The notes: generated by a model from the letters alone, not told the origin. Positions 42,445-52,934 are shown, counted from the first letter of the stretch. The stretch is DNA of 64,000 nucleotides from Salinicola endophyticus (GCF_003206575.1 NZ_PZJO01000001.1:212720-276719), one strand, 5' to 3'. Translations and numbers: made by a program.

Positions 42445-42884
42445 GCGATTTTCCTCTCGGCACAGATGATTTCGCCCTCGCAGGCCAGCTCGCCGTCGAC
42501 GCTGGCGCGACAGGCGAACTTCCAGATGCCGCGCTTGCCCTTGATCACGTCGGCTTCGAGCTTGAGCTGGTCGCCCGGCATCACCGGGCGCTTGAAGCGC
42601 ATGTTGTCGCTGCCCACGAGGTAGTAGACGTAACCGTCGGCGGGCAACTTGTTGACCGTCTTGAAGCCGAGGATACCGCAGGCCTGGGCCAGCGCCTCGA
42701 TGATCAGCACACCCGGCATGATCGGATGATGGGGGAAGTGGCCGTTGAAGAAGGGTTCGTTGATGCTGACGTTCTTGTACGCCACGATCGATTCGCCCAG
42801 CGTGATCTCCATCACGCGATCTACCAGCAGAAACGGATAACGATGCGGTAGATACTCACGAATCTGGTTGATGTCCATTATCAT
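42441..42884 (-). CDS. fabZ: FabZ, 3-hydroxyacyl-ACP dehydratase
   Basis: 147 residues. The hot-dog signature [21 protein letters not shown]... holds the catalytic His and Glu; [13 protein letters not shown] begins the conserved part. It dehydrates 3-hydroxyacyl-ACP in fatty acid synthesis and competes with LpxA for the same substrate pool. The ATG at 42884 has AGAGGT 7 nt upstream; the next ATG at 42878 is also possible. Confidence 0.97.
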   Translation of the reverse strand: MIMDINQIREYLPHRYPFLLVDRVMEITLGESIVAYKNVSINEPFFNGHFPHHPIMPGVLIIEALAQACGILGFKTVNKLPADGYVYYLVGSDNMRFKRPVMPGDQLKLEADVIKGKRGIWKFACRASVDGELACEGEIICAERKIA

Positions 42885-42909
42885 CAATACGACCTCTGAA
42901 ATAACGAAA

Positions 42910-42930
42910 TGCCTGCCATAAAGGCAGGCA
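42910..42930 (-). terminator. Intercistronic hairpin between lpxD and fabZ
   Basis: An 8-bp perfect stem (TGCCTGCC / GGCAGGCA, loop 5 nt) followed on the minus strand by ATTTCGTTATTT. It lies in the 149-nt gap before fabZ and could act as a partial terminator or processing site within the block. Confidence 0.45.
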
Positions 42931-43033
42931 CACGGAGGTAAAGCGGCGTTCACCCATGTGGGCGGGCATTATACAGGCGCACTACATGGCTGCCAGTCTT
43001 TCACCCCCGCGCCGGTTGCCGTTCTGCCCCCGT

Positions 43034-44074
43034 TCACGCATCGCGTCGGCCACGCTCGAGTCGTGTCAGACGCTTGGCGATCTCGTCCAACTGCTTGAAG
43101 CGTACCGCGTTCTTGCGCCACTGACTATTCGACATCGAGCCCGTGCCGGAGGAGTAGACACCCGGCTCGAGAATCGAATTGGTGACCAGACTCATGCCCG
43201 TCACCTGGACCCCGTCGGCCAGGGTCAGATGGCCCGAGAGCCCCACCCCGCCGCCCAGCAGACAGTGACGGCCGACCTTGGTCGAGCCGGCGATGCCGAC
43301 ACAACCGGCCAGCGCGCTGTGATCGCCGATCTGCACGTTGTGGGCGATCTGCACCTGGGAGTCGATCTTGACCCCGTTACCGATCAGGGTGTCACCCAGC
43401 GCGCCGCGGTCGATGCTCGAACAGCTGCCCACCTCGACGTCGTCCCCCAGACACACTCCACCGAGCTGAGCGATCTTCTCCCAGTGGGCGCCGTCGTGGG
43501 CGAAGCCGAAGCCATCGCCGCCGATCACGCAGCCGCTGTGGAGAATCGCCCGCTGTCCCACGCTGACGCCGTGATAGAGGGTGACATTGGCGTGCAGACG
43601 CGAGCCCTGGCCCAGGGTAGTGTCGGCACCGATGAAGCTGCCGGCACCGATCACGCAGTCATCGGCGATCTCGACCCCGGCCTCGATCACGCAGTGCGCG
43701 CCGATCTCGACCCGCGCCCCGATCACCGCATCGGGGGAGACCACCGCGCTGGGGTGGACGCCCTGCGGGTCGCGGTTGGTCAGCGGGTCGAACAGCCGCG
43801 ACAGCTTCGCGTAGCCCAGATAGGGATTGTCGAGCTCCAGGCGCGGGCACGGGCAGGTCTCGCCGTGGGCCGGGTGCACCAGCACCGCACTGGCCCGGGT
43901 ATCGGCCAGATACTTGAGATAGGCGCGATTGGCGAGAAACGCCAGATCGCCCGGAGCGGCATCGGTCAGGGTCGCCAGGCCGCTGACGCGGAGGTCGGGA
44001 TCACCGACCAGACGAGCCTCGATGCGCTCGGCGAGTTCGCCGAGCGTGTAGGAAGCGGGGGCAGCACTCTTCAT
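43034..44074 (-). CDS. lpxD: LpxD, UDP-3-O-acylglucosamine N-acyltransferase
   Basis: 346 residues: an N-terminal uridine-binding domain (YTLGELAERIEARLVGDPDL), a beta-helix with many hexapeptides and the motif GGDGFGFAHDG, then a C-terminal helix of basic character. It adds the second acyl chain in lipid A synthesis. It lies 22 nt after skp; the following gap before fabZ is the largest in this part of the block. Confidence 0.97.
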   Translation of the reverse strand: MKSAAPASYTLGELAERIEARLVGDPDLRVSGLATLTDAAPGDLAFLANRAYLKYLADTRASAVLVHPAHGETCPCPRLELDNPYLGYAKLSRLFDPLTNRDPQGVHPSAVVSPDAVIGARVEIGAHCVIEAGVEIADDCVIGAGSFIGADTTLGQGSRLHANVTLYHGVSVGQRAILHSGCVIGGDGFGFAHDGAHWEKIAQLGGVCLGDDVEVGSCSSIDRGALGDTLIGNGVKIDSQVQIAHNVQIGDHSALAGCVGIAGSTKVGRHCLLGGGVGLSGHLTLADGVQVTGMSLVTNSILEPGVYSSGTGSMSNSQWRKNAVRFKQLDEIAKRLTRLERGRRDA

Positions 44075-44096
44075 GAACGGGGGCCGTTCTCGATCG

Positions 44097-44600
44097 TCAG
44101 TTGAGTGAGTTGAAGATCTTGGTCACTTCGTTGGTGATGTCCAGGCTGTCGCCGGAGTAGACCACCGCGTCGCGATCCACGACCATGTCGAGCCCACGCT
44201 GCTTGACCACACGCTGGATTGCCTGGTCGAGCTTGGGCTTGGCGCTCTTCAGATACTGCTGTTCGGCCTGCTGCTGAGCCTGGGCGATCTGGCCGCGCAG
44301 CTGCTGGAACTGGCTGCCCTTCTGACGCAGCTGCTGCGTCACCGAGTTGCGCTCGGACTCGGACATCACGTCACCGTTCTTCTGCAGCTTCTCCTGCAGC
44401 TGCTGCAGCTGCTGACCGAGCGCCTCGGCCTGCTTCTGCTGCGGCCCGATGCGATTCTTCAGCTGGTTCATCGATGCCTGTGCCGACTGTGAGGACATCA
44501 GCGCCTGGCGCCAGTCGAGCACGCCAACGTCGGTGGCCATCGCCGGCAGGGAAACCATCGTCATGAGCCCTAGCCCGAGGGCACCTATTACCTTGCGCAT
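44097..44600 (-). CDS. skp: Skp/OmpH-family periplasmic chaperone
   Basis: 167 residues with a Sec signal peptide (cut after about residue 22, LPAMA). The mature part is mostly long Gln/Lys/Glu-rich helices (about 45-125), the coiled-coil tentacles of the Skp trimer. It binds unfolded outer-membrane proteins and delivers them to the Bam complex. The ATG at 44600 has GGAGG upstream; the frame is open well beyond it without support. It sits between bamA and lpxD, its standard place. Confidence 0.95.
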   Translation of the reverse strand: MRKVIGALGLGLMTMVSLPAMATDVGVLDWRQALMSSQSAQASMNQLKNRIGPQQKQAEALGQQLQQLQEKLQKNGDVMSESERNSVTQQLRQKGSQFQQLRGQIAQAQQQAEQQYLKSAKPKLDQAIQRVVKQRGLDMVVDRDAVVYSGDSLDITNEVTKIFNSLN

Positions 44601-44716
44601 CCGCGCCTCCTTGAGCCTACGCTCTCGATGAATGGAGCTTGATGAGTGGAGCTTGGTACATCTCGCCCCGGCAGAGACTGCCGTGGCGCTTCGCGGGAGT
44701 CGCCCTGCCCCCTGGC

Positions 44717-44736
44717 GGCGCCCGTTACGGGGCGCC
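44717..44736 (-). other. Hairpin between bamA and skp
   Basis: A 7-bp stem GGCGCCC / GGGCGCC (loop 6 nt) in the 167-nt gap between bamA and skp. There is no T tract. It may protect the end of the bamA message; this is inference. Confidence 0.3.
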
Positions 44737-44767
44737 ACCGGGGGCGTCGATCGGCGAAAGCCTCCCG

Positions 44768-47104
44768 TCAGAAGGTCTGACCCAGCGAGAACTGGAATAC
44801 CTGCGGGTCGTCGCCATCCTTCTCGTTGAGCGGCTTGGCCACGCTGAAGGTCAGCGGCCCCACCGGCGTCAGCCAGGAGAGCCCCAGGCCGACGCTGTAG
44901 CGCAGATCGCCCAGGTCGACGCCGCTCTTGCAGCTGGAGGTCATGCCCTCGGGCACGTCGTAGCAGTCGGTCAGGAAGGTGTTGCCCCCGTCCAGGAAGA
45001 TACTGGTCTGCAGCGAGCGCCGATCTTCGACCCACGGGAACGGGTAGATCAGCTCCGCCGAGCCCTCGACCAGCACGTTGCCGCCCAGGGTATCGTCATC
45101 GCCATTGCCGCGCTTGGTGGTCTTCGGTCCCAGCGTGTTGCCGGTGTAACCGCGCACCGAGCCCAGGCCGCCGGCGTAGAAGTTCTCGTAGAACGGATAG
45201 GGGTCGTTGGAGCCCAGAGTGTCGGCGTAGCCCAGGTTGCTGCTGAACTTGAGCGACCAGTCCGGGTTGAGCTCGAACAGTTTCTGGCCACGATAGCGCA
45301 GCTTGTAGTACTCGGCGTCGGAGCCGGGCACCGCGGTCTCCAGCGAGACGCGCTGATAGCTGCCCGCGGTGGGCATGATGCCCCGGTTCAGGTTGTTGCG
45401 GGTCCAGCTCGCGGTCAGCTTGTAGTTGAGGAAGTCCGAACCCTGGTCATCGACGTACTGCACGATCTCGGCCGGGGTGTCGTCGTAGGTATCGATCGAC
45501 AGACTTTCGAGGCCGACACCGAAGTTCAACCGCGACAGATCGTTGATCGGATAGCCGAAGTTGATGTTGCCGCCGTAGGAGTCGGTGGAGTAGGTCGAGA
45601 TGTCGGAGTCTTCGTAGTTGGTCTCGCGGTAGAAGACGTTGTAGCCGCGCGAGATACCATCCAGCGTCCAGTACGGATCGGTATAGCCGAAGTTGATATT
45701 GGTGAAGGTGTCACTGCGCTGGGCGCCGATGTTGACGCGGTTGCCGGTCCCCAGGAAGTTGTTCTGGGCCAGTGCCGCGCCATAGATCACCCCGGCGCTC
45801 TGGGAGAAGCCGACGCTGGCCGAAATCGACCCGGAGGGCTGCTCCTGGACGTTGTAGGTGACATCGAGCTGGTCCGGCTCGCCGGCGACCGGACGGGTGT
45901 CGACGTCGACCTGCTTGAAGAAACCGAGCCGCTCGAGCCGCTGACGCGACTGCGAGATCTGGTCGGTGGAGGCCGGCGCCCCTTCCATCTGCACCATCTC
46001 GCGGCGCAGCACCTCGTCCTGGGTGGTGGTGTTGCCCTCGAAGTTGATCCGACGCACGTAGGCGCGACGGCCCGGATCGACGCGGAAGGTCACGTCGACG
46101 GTGTCGCTGCTCTCGTGCACCGTGGGCACCGCCTTGATGTCGGCGAAGGCGAAGCCCTCGGCGCCGAGCTTCTGGCGCAGCGCCTCGGAGGAGGCGGTGA
46201 GCTTGCTCTGGGAGAAATACTCGCCGGGCTTGGCGGTCACCAGCGAGCGCGCCACCGACTCGTCCATCTTGAGATCGCCGTCGAAACGGATCTGGTCGAG
46301 CTTGTAGCGCTTGCCCTCGTCGACGTTGATGGTAACGAAGATGCGCGACTTGTCGGGGCTGATCGAGACCTGGGTCGAGGTGATGCGGAAGTTGACGTAG
46401 CCGCGATCGAGATACCAGGAGCGCAGCGTCTCCAGGTCACCGGAGAGCGCCTCGCGGGAGTACTTGTCGTCGGAGAACCAGCCGAAGAACCAGCCCGGCT
46501 TGTCCTCCAGCTTGAACAGATCGCGCAGGGTATCGTCGTCGTAGGCCTGATTGCCGACCACGTTGATCTGGCGAATCTTGGCGACTTCACCCTCGTTGAT
46601 ATTGATATTGACGCGTACGCGGTTGCGCTCGAGCTGCTCGACCGAGGTCTCGATGTTGGAGCTGTAACGGCCCTGAGACTGATAGAGGCGCTCGAGTTCG
46701 CGCTGCATCTCCTCGAGAGTGGAGCGCTGCAGCACCTGCCCTTCGGCGATGCCGGCGTCACGCAGCCCCTTGCGCAGGTCGTCGTCGGATATCTGCGAGT
46801 TGCCCTCGATGTTGATCTCGGCGATCGAGGGACGCTCGACCACGTTGATGATCAGGACGTCGCCGTCGCGCGAGAGACGGATGTCGTCGAAAAGCCCGGT
46901 CTGGAACAGTTTCTGCGCGGCGTCGCCCAGTTGCTGATCGTCGACCCGCTGGTCGGCGCTGACGGGAAAGGCGTTGAATACCGATGCCGCCGAAACGCGC
47001 TGCAGCCCCTCCACGCGAATATCCGAAATCTCGAATGGTGCAGCCAGCGCCACAGGCGAGCTGGCCAGCAACAGTCCTGCCAATCCGATGGTCTTGAGTT
47101 TCAT
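44768..47104 (-). CDS. bamA: BamA, outer-membrane protein assembly factor
   Basis: 778 residues: a Sec signal peptide (cut after about residue 21, PVALA), five POTRA domains (about 22-420) and a 16-strand beta barrel. The L6 motif VRGY is present in GSVRGYTGNTLG, and the last residue is Phe in FSLGQTF, the outer-membrane insertion signal. It is the core of the Bam complex that inserts barrel proteins. The ATG at 47104 gives the signal peptide. It follows rseP and precedes skp, the common order. Confidence 0.98.
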   Translation of the reverse strand: MKLKTIGLAGLLLASSPVALAAPFEISDIRVEGLQRVSAASVFNAFPVSADQRVDDQQLGDAAQKLFQTGLFDDIRLSRDGDVLIINVVERPSIAEINIEGNSQISDDDLRKGLRDAGIAEGQVLQRSTLEEMQRELERLYQSQGRYSSNIETSVEQLERNRVRVNININEGEVAKIRQINVVGNQAYDDDTLRDLFKLEDKPGWFFGWFSDDKYSREALSGDLETLRSWYLDRGYVNFRITSTQVSISPDKSRIFVTINVDEGKRYKLDQIRFDGDLKMDESVARSLVTAKPGEYFSQSKLTASSEALRQKLGAEGFAFADIKAVPTVHESSDTVDVTFRVDPGRRAYVRRINFEGNTTTQDEVLRREMVQMEGAPASTDQISQSRQRLERLGFFKQVDVDTRPVAGEPDQLDVTYNVQEQPSGSISASVGFSQSAGVIYGAALAQNNFLGTGNRVNIGAQRSDTFTNINFGYTDPYWTLDGISRGYNVFYRETNYEDSDISTYSTDSYGGNINFGYPINDLSRLNFGVGLESLSIDTYDDTPAEIVQYVDDQGSDFLNYKLTASWTRNNLNRGIMPTAGSYQRVSLETAVPGSDAEYYKLRYRGQKLFELNPDWSLKFSSNLGYADTLGSNDPYPFYENFYAGGLGSVRGYTGNTLGPKTTKRGNGDDDTLGGNVLVEGSAELIYPFPWVEDRRSLQTSIFLDGGNTFLTDCYDVPEGMTSSCKSGVDLGDLRYSVGLGLSWLTPVGPLTFSVAKPLNEKDGDDPQVFQFSLGQTF

Positions 47105-47252
47105 GCAATCAGTCGCTTCTCTGGGGTCCGCCCGCGTATCGAACAGGCACCTTATACATTTCCCCCAGTGACTGACAAGGCCAGGCCCGCCGATCACCGA
47201 GGTCTTTCCTTCGCCGCCCGTCGTCATCCCTCGGCGGGCACAGCCCTGCCTG

Positions 47253-48608
47253 CTAGAGCCGCATCAGATCGAAATAGAGGGCCATTACCATCAGACAGCC
47301 GACCAGCGCCACGCCGATCTTGAGCCCCATGGCCTGGGCATTCTCCGACACCGGCCGCCCGCGCACCAGCTCGATCAGGTAGTAGACCAGATGACCGCCA
47401 TCGAGCACCGGGATCGGCAGCAGGTTGAGCACCCCCAGGCTGATCGACAGGTAGGCGAGGAAGCCGACGAAGGTCTCGACCCCGCTGCGCGCCGAGTCGC
47501 CGGCGATACGCGCGATGGTGATCGGCCCGGAGAGATTCGAGGGCGAAATCCAGCCCACTACCATCTTGCGGATCGAATCGGCAGTGAGCCAGGTCATCTC
47601 GCCGGTCTTCTCGAGCGCCTGACCGACCGCGGCCAGTGGCCCGTAACGAATCTCACGGCGATACTCCGCCGGCCAGGTGACGCGCTCGGAAGCCGCGCCG
47701 ACATAGCCGATGCGCTCGCCATCCTCACCCTCGCGAACCGCCGGGGTGAGGGTCAGGGTGCGCGTCTCGCCACCCCGCGACAGGGTCACCTGCAGCGGCC
47801 GGCCCGGGTGTGCGCGCACCGCGTCGACGAAGCCCGTCCAGTCGTCGAGCTCATGCCCGTCGACGCGCAGTAGGCGGTCGCCGGCCTGGAGCCCGGCCTT
47901 GGCCGCCGGGCCGTTCTCGAGCACCTGCCCCAGCACCGCCGGCGCGGTGGGCCGGAACGGCACCACGCCGAGGGTGGCCAGCGGCTGCGGCGGATCCTGG
48001 CGCACCAGCCAGCCGCTGACCGGCACGCGATGGACATGGGTCGGGCCTTCGGCGCGTTCACGGGTGGTCACGCTCAGCGCCCCATCGGCGCCGATCGCCG
48101 CAATCAGCTGCAGATTGACGTCGTTCCAGGAGGGCGTCGACTCGCCCTGCACGCTGACGATCTCCTGGCCCTGACGCAGCCCGCCCTCGGCCGCCGGCGA
48201 CCCGGGCACCACCTCGCCCACCACCGGTGCCACCGTGGTCGTGCCGTAGACGAACAGCGCCCAGTAGGCGACCACCGCCAGCAGCAGATTGGCGATCGGG
48301 CCGGCGGCGACGATAGCGATCCGCGCCCACACGCTCTTGCGATTGAAGGCGTGCTCGCGCTCGGCCGGGTCCACCGGCCCCTCGCGCTCGTCGAGCATCT
48401 TGACGTAGCCGCCGAGCGGAATCGCGGCCAGCGCGAACTCGGTGCCATGGCGATCGCGGCGCGACCACAGCGGCTTGCCGAAACCGACCGAAAAGCGCAG
48501 CACCTTGACCCCGCAGCGACGCGCGACCCAGAAGTGGCCGAACTCGTGAAAGGTGATCAACAGGCCGAGCACGACGATGACGGCCAGCACATTCTGGAGC
48601 GCATCCAT
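47253..48608 (-). CDS. rseP: RseP, site-2 protease (regulated intramembrane proteolysis)
   Basis: 451 residues. The zinc site HEFGH is at 21-25 in the first membrane helix, the second motif is LPIPVLDGGHL near the C-terminus, and two PDZ domains lie between. It cleaves membrane-bound anti-sigma factor RseA after DegS, and it removes signal peptide remnants. The ATG at 48608 gives the family start. It may also process the anti-sigma factor at 25980-26687, but nothing in the sequence shows this. Confidence 0.97.
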   Translation of the reverse strand: MDALQNVLAVIVVLGLLITFHEFGHFWVARRCGVKVLRFSVGFGKPLWSRRDRHGTEFALAAIPLGGYVKMLDEREGPVDPAEREHAFNRKSVWARIAIVAAGPIANLLLAVVAYWALFVYGTTTVAPVVGEVVPGSPAAEGGLRQGQEIVSVQGESTPSWNDVNLQLIAAIGADGALSVTTRERAEGPTHVHRVPVSGWLVRQDPPQPLATLGVVPFRPTAPAVLGQVLENGPAAKAGLQAGDRLLRVDGHELDDWTGFVDAVRAHPGRPLQVTLSRGGETRTLTLTPAVREGEDGERIGYVGAASERVTWPAEYRREIRYGPLAAVGQALEKTGEMTWLTADSIRKMVVGWISPSNLSGPITIARIAGDSARSGVETFVGFLAYLSISLGVLNLLPIPVLDGGHLVYYLIELVRGRPVSENAQAMGLKIGVALVGCLMVMALYFDLMRL

Positions 48609-48636
48609 CACGCCCGCCCCCTCTAGAAGGATCCGG

Positions 48637-49836
48637 TCAGCCGGATCGTTGTTGCAGCAGCGCCTCGGCGGTACGCCGGGCGCGTGCATCCTCGCACATT
48701 ATCACGTCGAGCGAATCGGCCGCGTGCACCTCGAGCGCCTCGAGGGTCGCCGCCACCACCCTGGCGATCCCCGGAAACGACAGCCGGCCGGCGAGAAACG
48801 CCTGCACTGCGACCTCGTTGGCGGCGTTGAGCACCGCCGGCGCGGTGCCGCCCGCCGCCATCGCCTGGCGCGCCAGGCGCAGGCAGGGAAAGCGCTGCTC
48901 GTCGGGCGGCTCGAAGTCGAGCCGCCCGACCGTGAACAGATCGAGCGCTGCGACCCCGGCATCGATACGCTCGGGCCAGGCCAGTCCGTAGGCGATCGGC
49001 GTACGCATGTCGGGATTCCCCAACTGCGCCAGCACCGAGCCGTCGCTGTAGCCCACCATCGAATGAACGATGCTCTGGGGGTGCACCACCACCTCGACCT
49101 GGGCCGGGGTGGCATCGAACAACCAGCACGCCTCGATCAGTTCCAGCCCCTTGTTCATCAGGGTGGCACTGTCGACCGAAATCTTCTGCCCCATCGACCA
49201 GTTGGGGTGAGCGCAAGCCTGGGCCGGCGTCACCTCGGCCAGGTCGGCACTGGCCCACTCGCGGAAAGGGCCACCGGAGGCGGTCAGCAGCAGGCGCGAG
49301 ACGCCAAGGCGCTCGAGCCCGCCGCGATGCTGCATAGGAAGACACTGATAGATCGCATTATGTTCCGAATCGATCGGTAAAAGTGTCGCCCCGGCGCGCG
49401 CCACCGCCTGCATGAACAGACTGCCGGACATCACCAGCGCTTCCTTGTTGGCGAGCAGCACGCGCTTGCCCGCCTCCACCGCCGCCAGCGTCGGCAGCAG
49501 TCCCGCGGCGCCGACGATCGCCGCCATTACCACGTCGGCATCGGGATCACCGGCGACCTCGATCAGCGCCTGCTCGCCGCTGCTCACCTCGGTGGCGACA
49601 TGGCCGGCAGCGCCCAGTTCGGCGCGCAGCCACTCGGCGTCCGCGGCGCTGCCGATCACCGCACGCGCCGGCGACCACGCCAGACACAGGTCGCGCAGCG
49701 CCTCGCGGGAGCGCTGAGCAGTCACCGCGTGCAGCCGGTAGCGCTCGGGATGACGCGCCAGCACGTCCAGGGTGCTGCGCCCGATGGAGCCGGTCGCGCC
49801 GAGCACGCTGACCTTCAGGGGGGAGGATACGGTCAT
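48637..49836 (-). CDS. dxr: Dxr, 1-deoxy-D-xylulose 5-phosphate reductoisomerase
   Basis: 399 residues. NADPH motif [13 protein letters not shown] (13-25), substrate and metal residues in [21 protein letters not shown], and [20 protein letters not shown]. It makes methylerythritol 4-phosphate, the committed step of the non-mevalonate isoprenoid pathway. It lies 6 nt after cdsA; rseP follows after 28 nt. Confidence 0.98.
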   Translation of the reverse strand: MTVSSPLKVSVLGATGSIGRSTLDVLARHPERYRLHAVTAQRSREALRDLCLAWSPARAVIGSAADAEWLRAELGAAGHVATEVSSGEQALIEVAGDPDADVVMAAIVGAAGLLPTLAAVEAGKRVLLANKEALVMSGSLFMQAVARAGATLLPIDSEHNAIYQCLPMQHRGGLERLGVSRLLLTASGGPFREWASADLAEVTPAQACAHPNWSMGQKISVDSATLMNKGLELIEACWLFDATPAQVEVVVHPQSIVHSMVGYSDGSVLAQLGNPDMRTPIAYGLAWPERIDAGVAALDLFTVGRLDFEPPDEQRFPCLRLARQAMAAGGTAPAVLNAANEVAVQAFLAGRLSFPGIARVVAATLEALEVHAADSLDVIMCEDARARRTAEALLQQRSG

Positions 49837-49842
49837 GCGGGG

Positions 49843-50646
49843 TTATCCCAGCCAGGGGCTAATCAGCGCGAACAGCGGCACTGCCGCTGTCAGGCTGTCG
49901 ATGCGATCGAGGATACCGCCATGCCCGGGGAGCAGATGGCTGGAGTCCTTGAGGCCACTGAAGCGCTTGAGCATGCTCTCGAACAGATCGCCCACCACCG
50001 AGACCATTGCCACCAGCAGTGCCAGCAACAAAAGCCCTAGGGCCTGCCCCAGATCGAAGGGCAGCCACAGCGCGTAGGCGAGCGCCAGCAGCGCCACCGC
50101 CACCCAGCCGCCGTAGACCCCTTCCCAGGATTTGCCGGGGCTGACGTGCCGGGCCAACTTGCGACGACCGAAGCGGCGTCCGGAGAAGTAGGCGCCGATA
50201 TCCGCCAGCCACACCAGCAGCAGCACGAACAGCAGCCACTCACTGCCCTCCTGGCGCAGCTGATAGAAACCGACCCAGCACGGGAACAGTACCCACACTC
50301 CCATCGCCAGACGCACGCCGGGGCGCTGCCACTCCTGGGTGGCATCGGGATAGCGGATGACCCAGCGGGCATTGGCCAACCAGCCGAGCACGCCCAGCCA
50401 GAGTGGCCAGTGGGCGGATGCCCAGCCGGCAAACCACGCCAGCAGCAGCAGCAGCGCCAGCGCGGCCGTGTAGGCCAGGCGCGGAGCGGTAGCGGCGAAG
50501 CCAGCGAGACGTGCCCACTCCCAGGCGCCGAGCAGCAGCACCAGGGCGGTGAACAGCGCGAAGGCGCCGCCGTCGAGTCCGAACAGGCCAGCCAGCGCCA
50601 GCGGCGCCAGTATCAGTGCGGTGAGAATCCGTTGCCTAAGCACCAT
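49843..50646 (-). CDS. cdsA: CdsA, phosphatidate cytidylyltransferase
   Basis: 267 residues with about eight membrane helices. The signature near the C-terminus is SMLKRFSGLKDSSHLLPGHG, continuing GILDRID, an exact CDP-diacylglycerol synthase pattern. It makes CDP-diacylglycerol, precursor of all phospholipids. The start overlaps uppS by 11 nt. Confidence 0.97.
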   Translation of the reverse strand: MVLRQRILTALILAPLALAGLFGLDGGAFALFTALVLLLGAWEWARLAGFAATAPRLAYTAALALLLLLAWFAGWASAHWPLWLGVLGWLANARWVIRYPDATQEWQRPGVRLAMGVWVLFPCWVGFYQLRQEGSEWLLFVLLLVWLADIGAYFSGRRFGRRKLARHVSPGKSWEGVYGGWVAVALLALAYALWLPFDLGQALGLLLLALLVAMVSVVGDLFESMLKRFSGLKDSSHLLPGHGGILDRIDSLTAAVPLFALISPWLG

Positions 50647-51397
50647 TCGCCTCGACTTGCTGTTGGCTCATGCCGAAGCGGCGCTGGCGCTGGCGAAAAT
50701 CACCCAGCGCGGCATCGAACGCGGCGGCGTCGAAATCGGGCCATAGCTGCGGCGAAAACACCAGTTCAGCGTAGGCCAGCTGCCACAGCAGGAAGTTGGA
50801 GATGCGCTGCTCGCCGCTGGTACGGATGCACAGATCCACCGCCGGCTCGCCAGCCAGGCAGATTTCGCTATCGAGCAGCGTCTCGTCGATCTCTTCCGGG
50901 GCCAGCTCGCCGTCAGCCACCCGCCGGGCCAGCCGGCGCGAGGCCTGGGCGATGTCCCAGCGGCCGCCGTAGTTGGCCGCCACCACCAAGTGCAATCCCG
51001 GATTGTCACGGGTCTGCGCCTCGGCACGCGCCATCTGCTTCTGCAGCGAACTGGAGAAGCGCCGGCGGTCGCCGATGATCGACAGCCGGATGCCGTTGTC
51101 GTCGAGCTTCTTGACCTCGCGCTTGAGCACGAGCATGAAGAGCTCCATCAAGGCACTGACTTCGGCCGAGGGCCGGCGCCAGTTCTCGCTGGAGAAGGCG
51201 AACAGTGTGAGGGTGCCGATGCCGAGCTCCGCCGCCCGGCGGATCACACTGCGCAACGACTCGACCCCAGCGCGATGTCCCTGCGCACTGGAGAGCCCCC
51301 GGGCGCGCGCCCAGCGATTGTTGCCGTCCATGATGATCGCCACATGGCGAGGCACCGACGACGTCGCTAAAGCGTCACGCGACTGCATGTCTGTCAT
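50636..51397 (-). CDS. uppS: UppS, undecaprenyl diphosphate synthase
   Basis: 253 residues. The cis-prenyltransferase signature HVAIIMDGNNRWARARGL holds the catalytic Asp; SSENWRRP, and RTSGEQRISNFLLWQ near the C-terminus, complete it. It makes the C55 carrier lipid for cell-wall synthesis. Two ATG codons (51397 and 51388) are possible starts; neither has a strong ribosome-binding site, and the first is given. It follows frr by 63 nt. Confidence 0.97.
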   Translation of the reverse strand: MTDMQSRDALATSSVPRHVAIIMDGNNRWARARGLSSAQGHRAGVESLRSVIRRAAELGIGTLTLFAFSSENWRRPSAEVSALMELFMLVLKREVKKLDDNGIRLSIIGDRRRFSSSLQKQMARAEAQTRDNPGLHLVVAANYGGRWDIAQASRRLARRVADGELAPEEIDETLLDSEICLAGEPAVDLCIRTSGEQRISNFLLWQLAYAELVFSPQLWPDFDAAAFDAALGDFRQRQRRFGMSQQQVEANGA

Positions 51398-51460
51398 GAT
51401 ATCTCGCAAGCCGGATGGGCGGCGGCGACACGCGCCTCATGCCCGTGCCGCCGTCGAACC

Positions 51461-52018
51461 TTACACCTGCATCAGGTCGTGTTCCTTGGTTTCCAGAAGC
51501 TTGTCGATCTCGCTGACGTACTTGTCTGTCAGCTTCTGGACCTCCTCTTCACCGCGACGCTCGTCGTCCTCGGTGATCTCCTTGTCCTTGAGCAGGGACT
51601 TGAGGTCGCTGTTGGCGTCGCGGCGCACGTTACGCACCGCCACGCGGGCGTTCTCGGCCTCGGCGCGGGCCTGCTTGATGTAGTTGCGGCGCGTCTCTTC
51701 GGTCAGCGGCGGCATCGGCACGCGGATGACAGTACCCGCAGTGGCCGGATTCAAGCCCAGATCGGAAGTCATGATCGCCTTCTCGATCTTCTGCACCATG
51801 GTGCGTTCCCACGGCGTGACGGCGAGCGTACGCGCGTCCTCGACGTTGACGTTGGCGACCTGATTGAGCGGCACGTCGCTGCCGTAGTACTCGACCATCA
51901 CCGCATCCAGAATGCTGGGGTGGGCGCGCCCGGTACGAATCTTGTGGAAGTTGGTCTGGAGCGACTCCAGGCTCTTCTTCATGCGCCCTTCGGCGTCTTT
52001 CTTGATATCGTCGATCAT
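51461..52018 (-). CDS. frr: Frr, ribosome recycling factor
   Basis: 185 residues, the exact length of the E. coli protein. Segments [43 protein letters not shown] and EETRRNYIK are diagnostic. With EF-G it splits ribosomes after termination. It lies 10 nt after pyrH. Confidence 0.99.
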   Translation of the reverse strand: MIDDIKKDAEGRMKKSLESLQTNFHKIRTGRAHPSILDAVMVEYYGSDVPLNQVANVNVEDARTLAVTPWERTMVQKIEKAIMTSDLGLNPATAGTVIRVPMPPLTEETRRNYIKQARAEAENARVAVRNVRRDANSDLKSLLKDKEITEDDERRGEEEVQKLTDKYVSEIDKLLETKEHDLMQV

Positions 52019-52028
52019 GTCCTAAACC

Positions 52029-52775
52029 TCAATCAATCAGCGTGCCTTCTCGTCCACCGACCACCAGATTCAACAGCGCGCCAGGCTTGGTCATGTCGAA
52101 GACGCGAACCGGCATGTCATGGTCACGCACCAGACAGATGGCGGTCAAATCCATCACACCGAGCTTCTGGTCGAGGACGTCATCATACCCCAGGCGCTCG
52201 TACTTGATGGCATCCGGGTGCTTGACCGGATCCTTGTCGTAGACGCCGTCGACCTTGGTGGCCTTGACCACCACGTTGGCATCGATCTCGATGCCACGCA
52301 GACAGGCAGCGGAGTCGGTGGTGAAGAAGGGGTTACCGGTGCCCGCGGAGAAGATCACCACGTCGCCGGAGGTGAGATAGCGAATCGCGGTGCGGCGATC
52401 GTAGTGCTCGACCACGCCGCTCATGGGAATCGCCGACATCACCCGCGAGCGGATGTTGGAGCGCTCCAGCGCATCACGCATCGCCAGCGCGTTCATCACC
52501 GTCGCCAGCATCCCCATATGGTCGCCGGTGACCCGCTCCATGCCGGCGGCATGCAGTGCCGCGCCGCGGAACAGGTTGCCGCCGCCGATCACCATGCCCA
52601 CCTGTACGCCGATCCCCACCAGCTGGCCGATCTCCAGTGCCATGCGGTCGAGCACCTTGGGATCGATACCGAACTCCTGCTCTCCGGTCAGCGCCTCGCC
52701 GGAAAGCTTGAGCAGGATGCGCTTGTACTTCGACTTTTCGGTGGGCTTGTTCGAGCGATCGACGACGTCGGACAT
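52029..52775 (-). CDS. pyrH: PyrH, UMP kinase
   Basis: 248 residues. [36 protein letters not shown] and [12 protein letters not shown] are typical of bacterial hexameric UMP kinase. It phosphorylates UMP to UDP. The ATG at 52775 follows GGAGAGACCCC. A 159-nt gap separates it from tsf, so it may have its own promoter. Confidence 0.98.
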   Translation of the reverse strand: MSDVVDRSNKPTEKSKYKRILLKLSGEALTGEQEFGIDPKVLDRMALEIGQLVGIGVQVGMVIGGGNLFRGAALHAAGMERVTGDHMGMLATVMNALAMRDALERSNIRSRVMSAIPMSGVVEHYDRRTAIRYLTSGDVVIFSAGTGNPFFTTDSAACLRGIEIDANVVVKATKVDGVYDKDPVKHPDAIKYERLGYDDVLDQKLGVMDLTAICLVRDHDMPVRVFDMTKPGALLNLVVGGREGTLID

Positions 52776-52934
52776 GGGGTCTCTCCTGGTGATTGCGGGG
52801 CGTGTCGGCAGGACCGATGGAGGAGCGCGATTCTCATCCAGCGGATACGCGAAGGCGTGCGCTCTCGCGCACGCCATCACAGGGAGCATGAGCGGACGCC
52901 TGGCGACCACCGCTCCCGACAGAAAGCATGGGGC

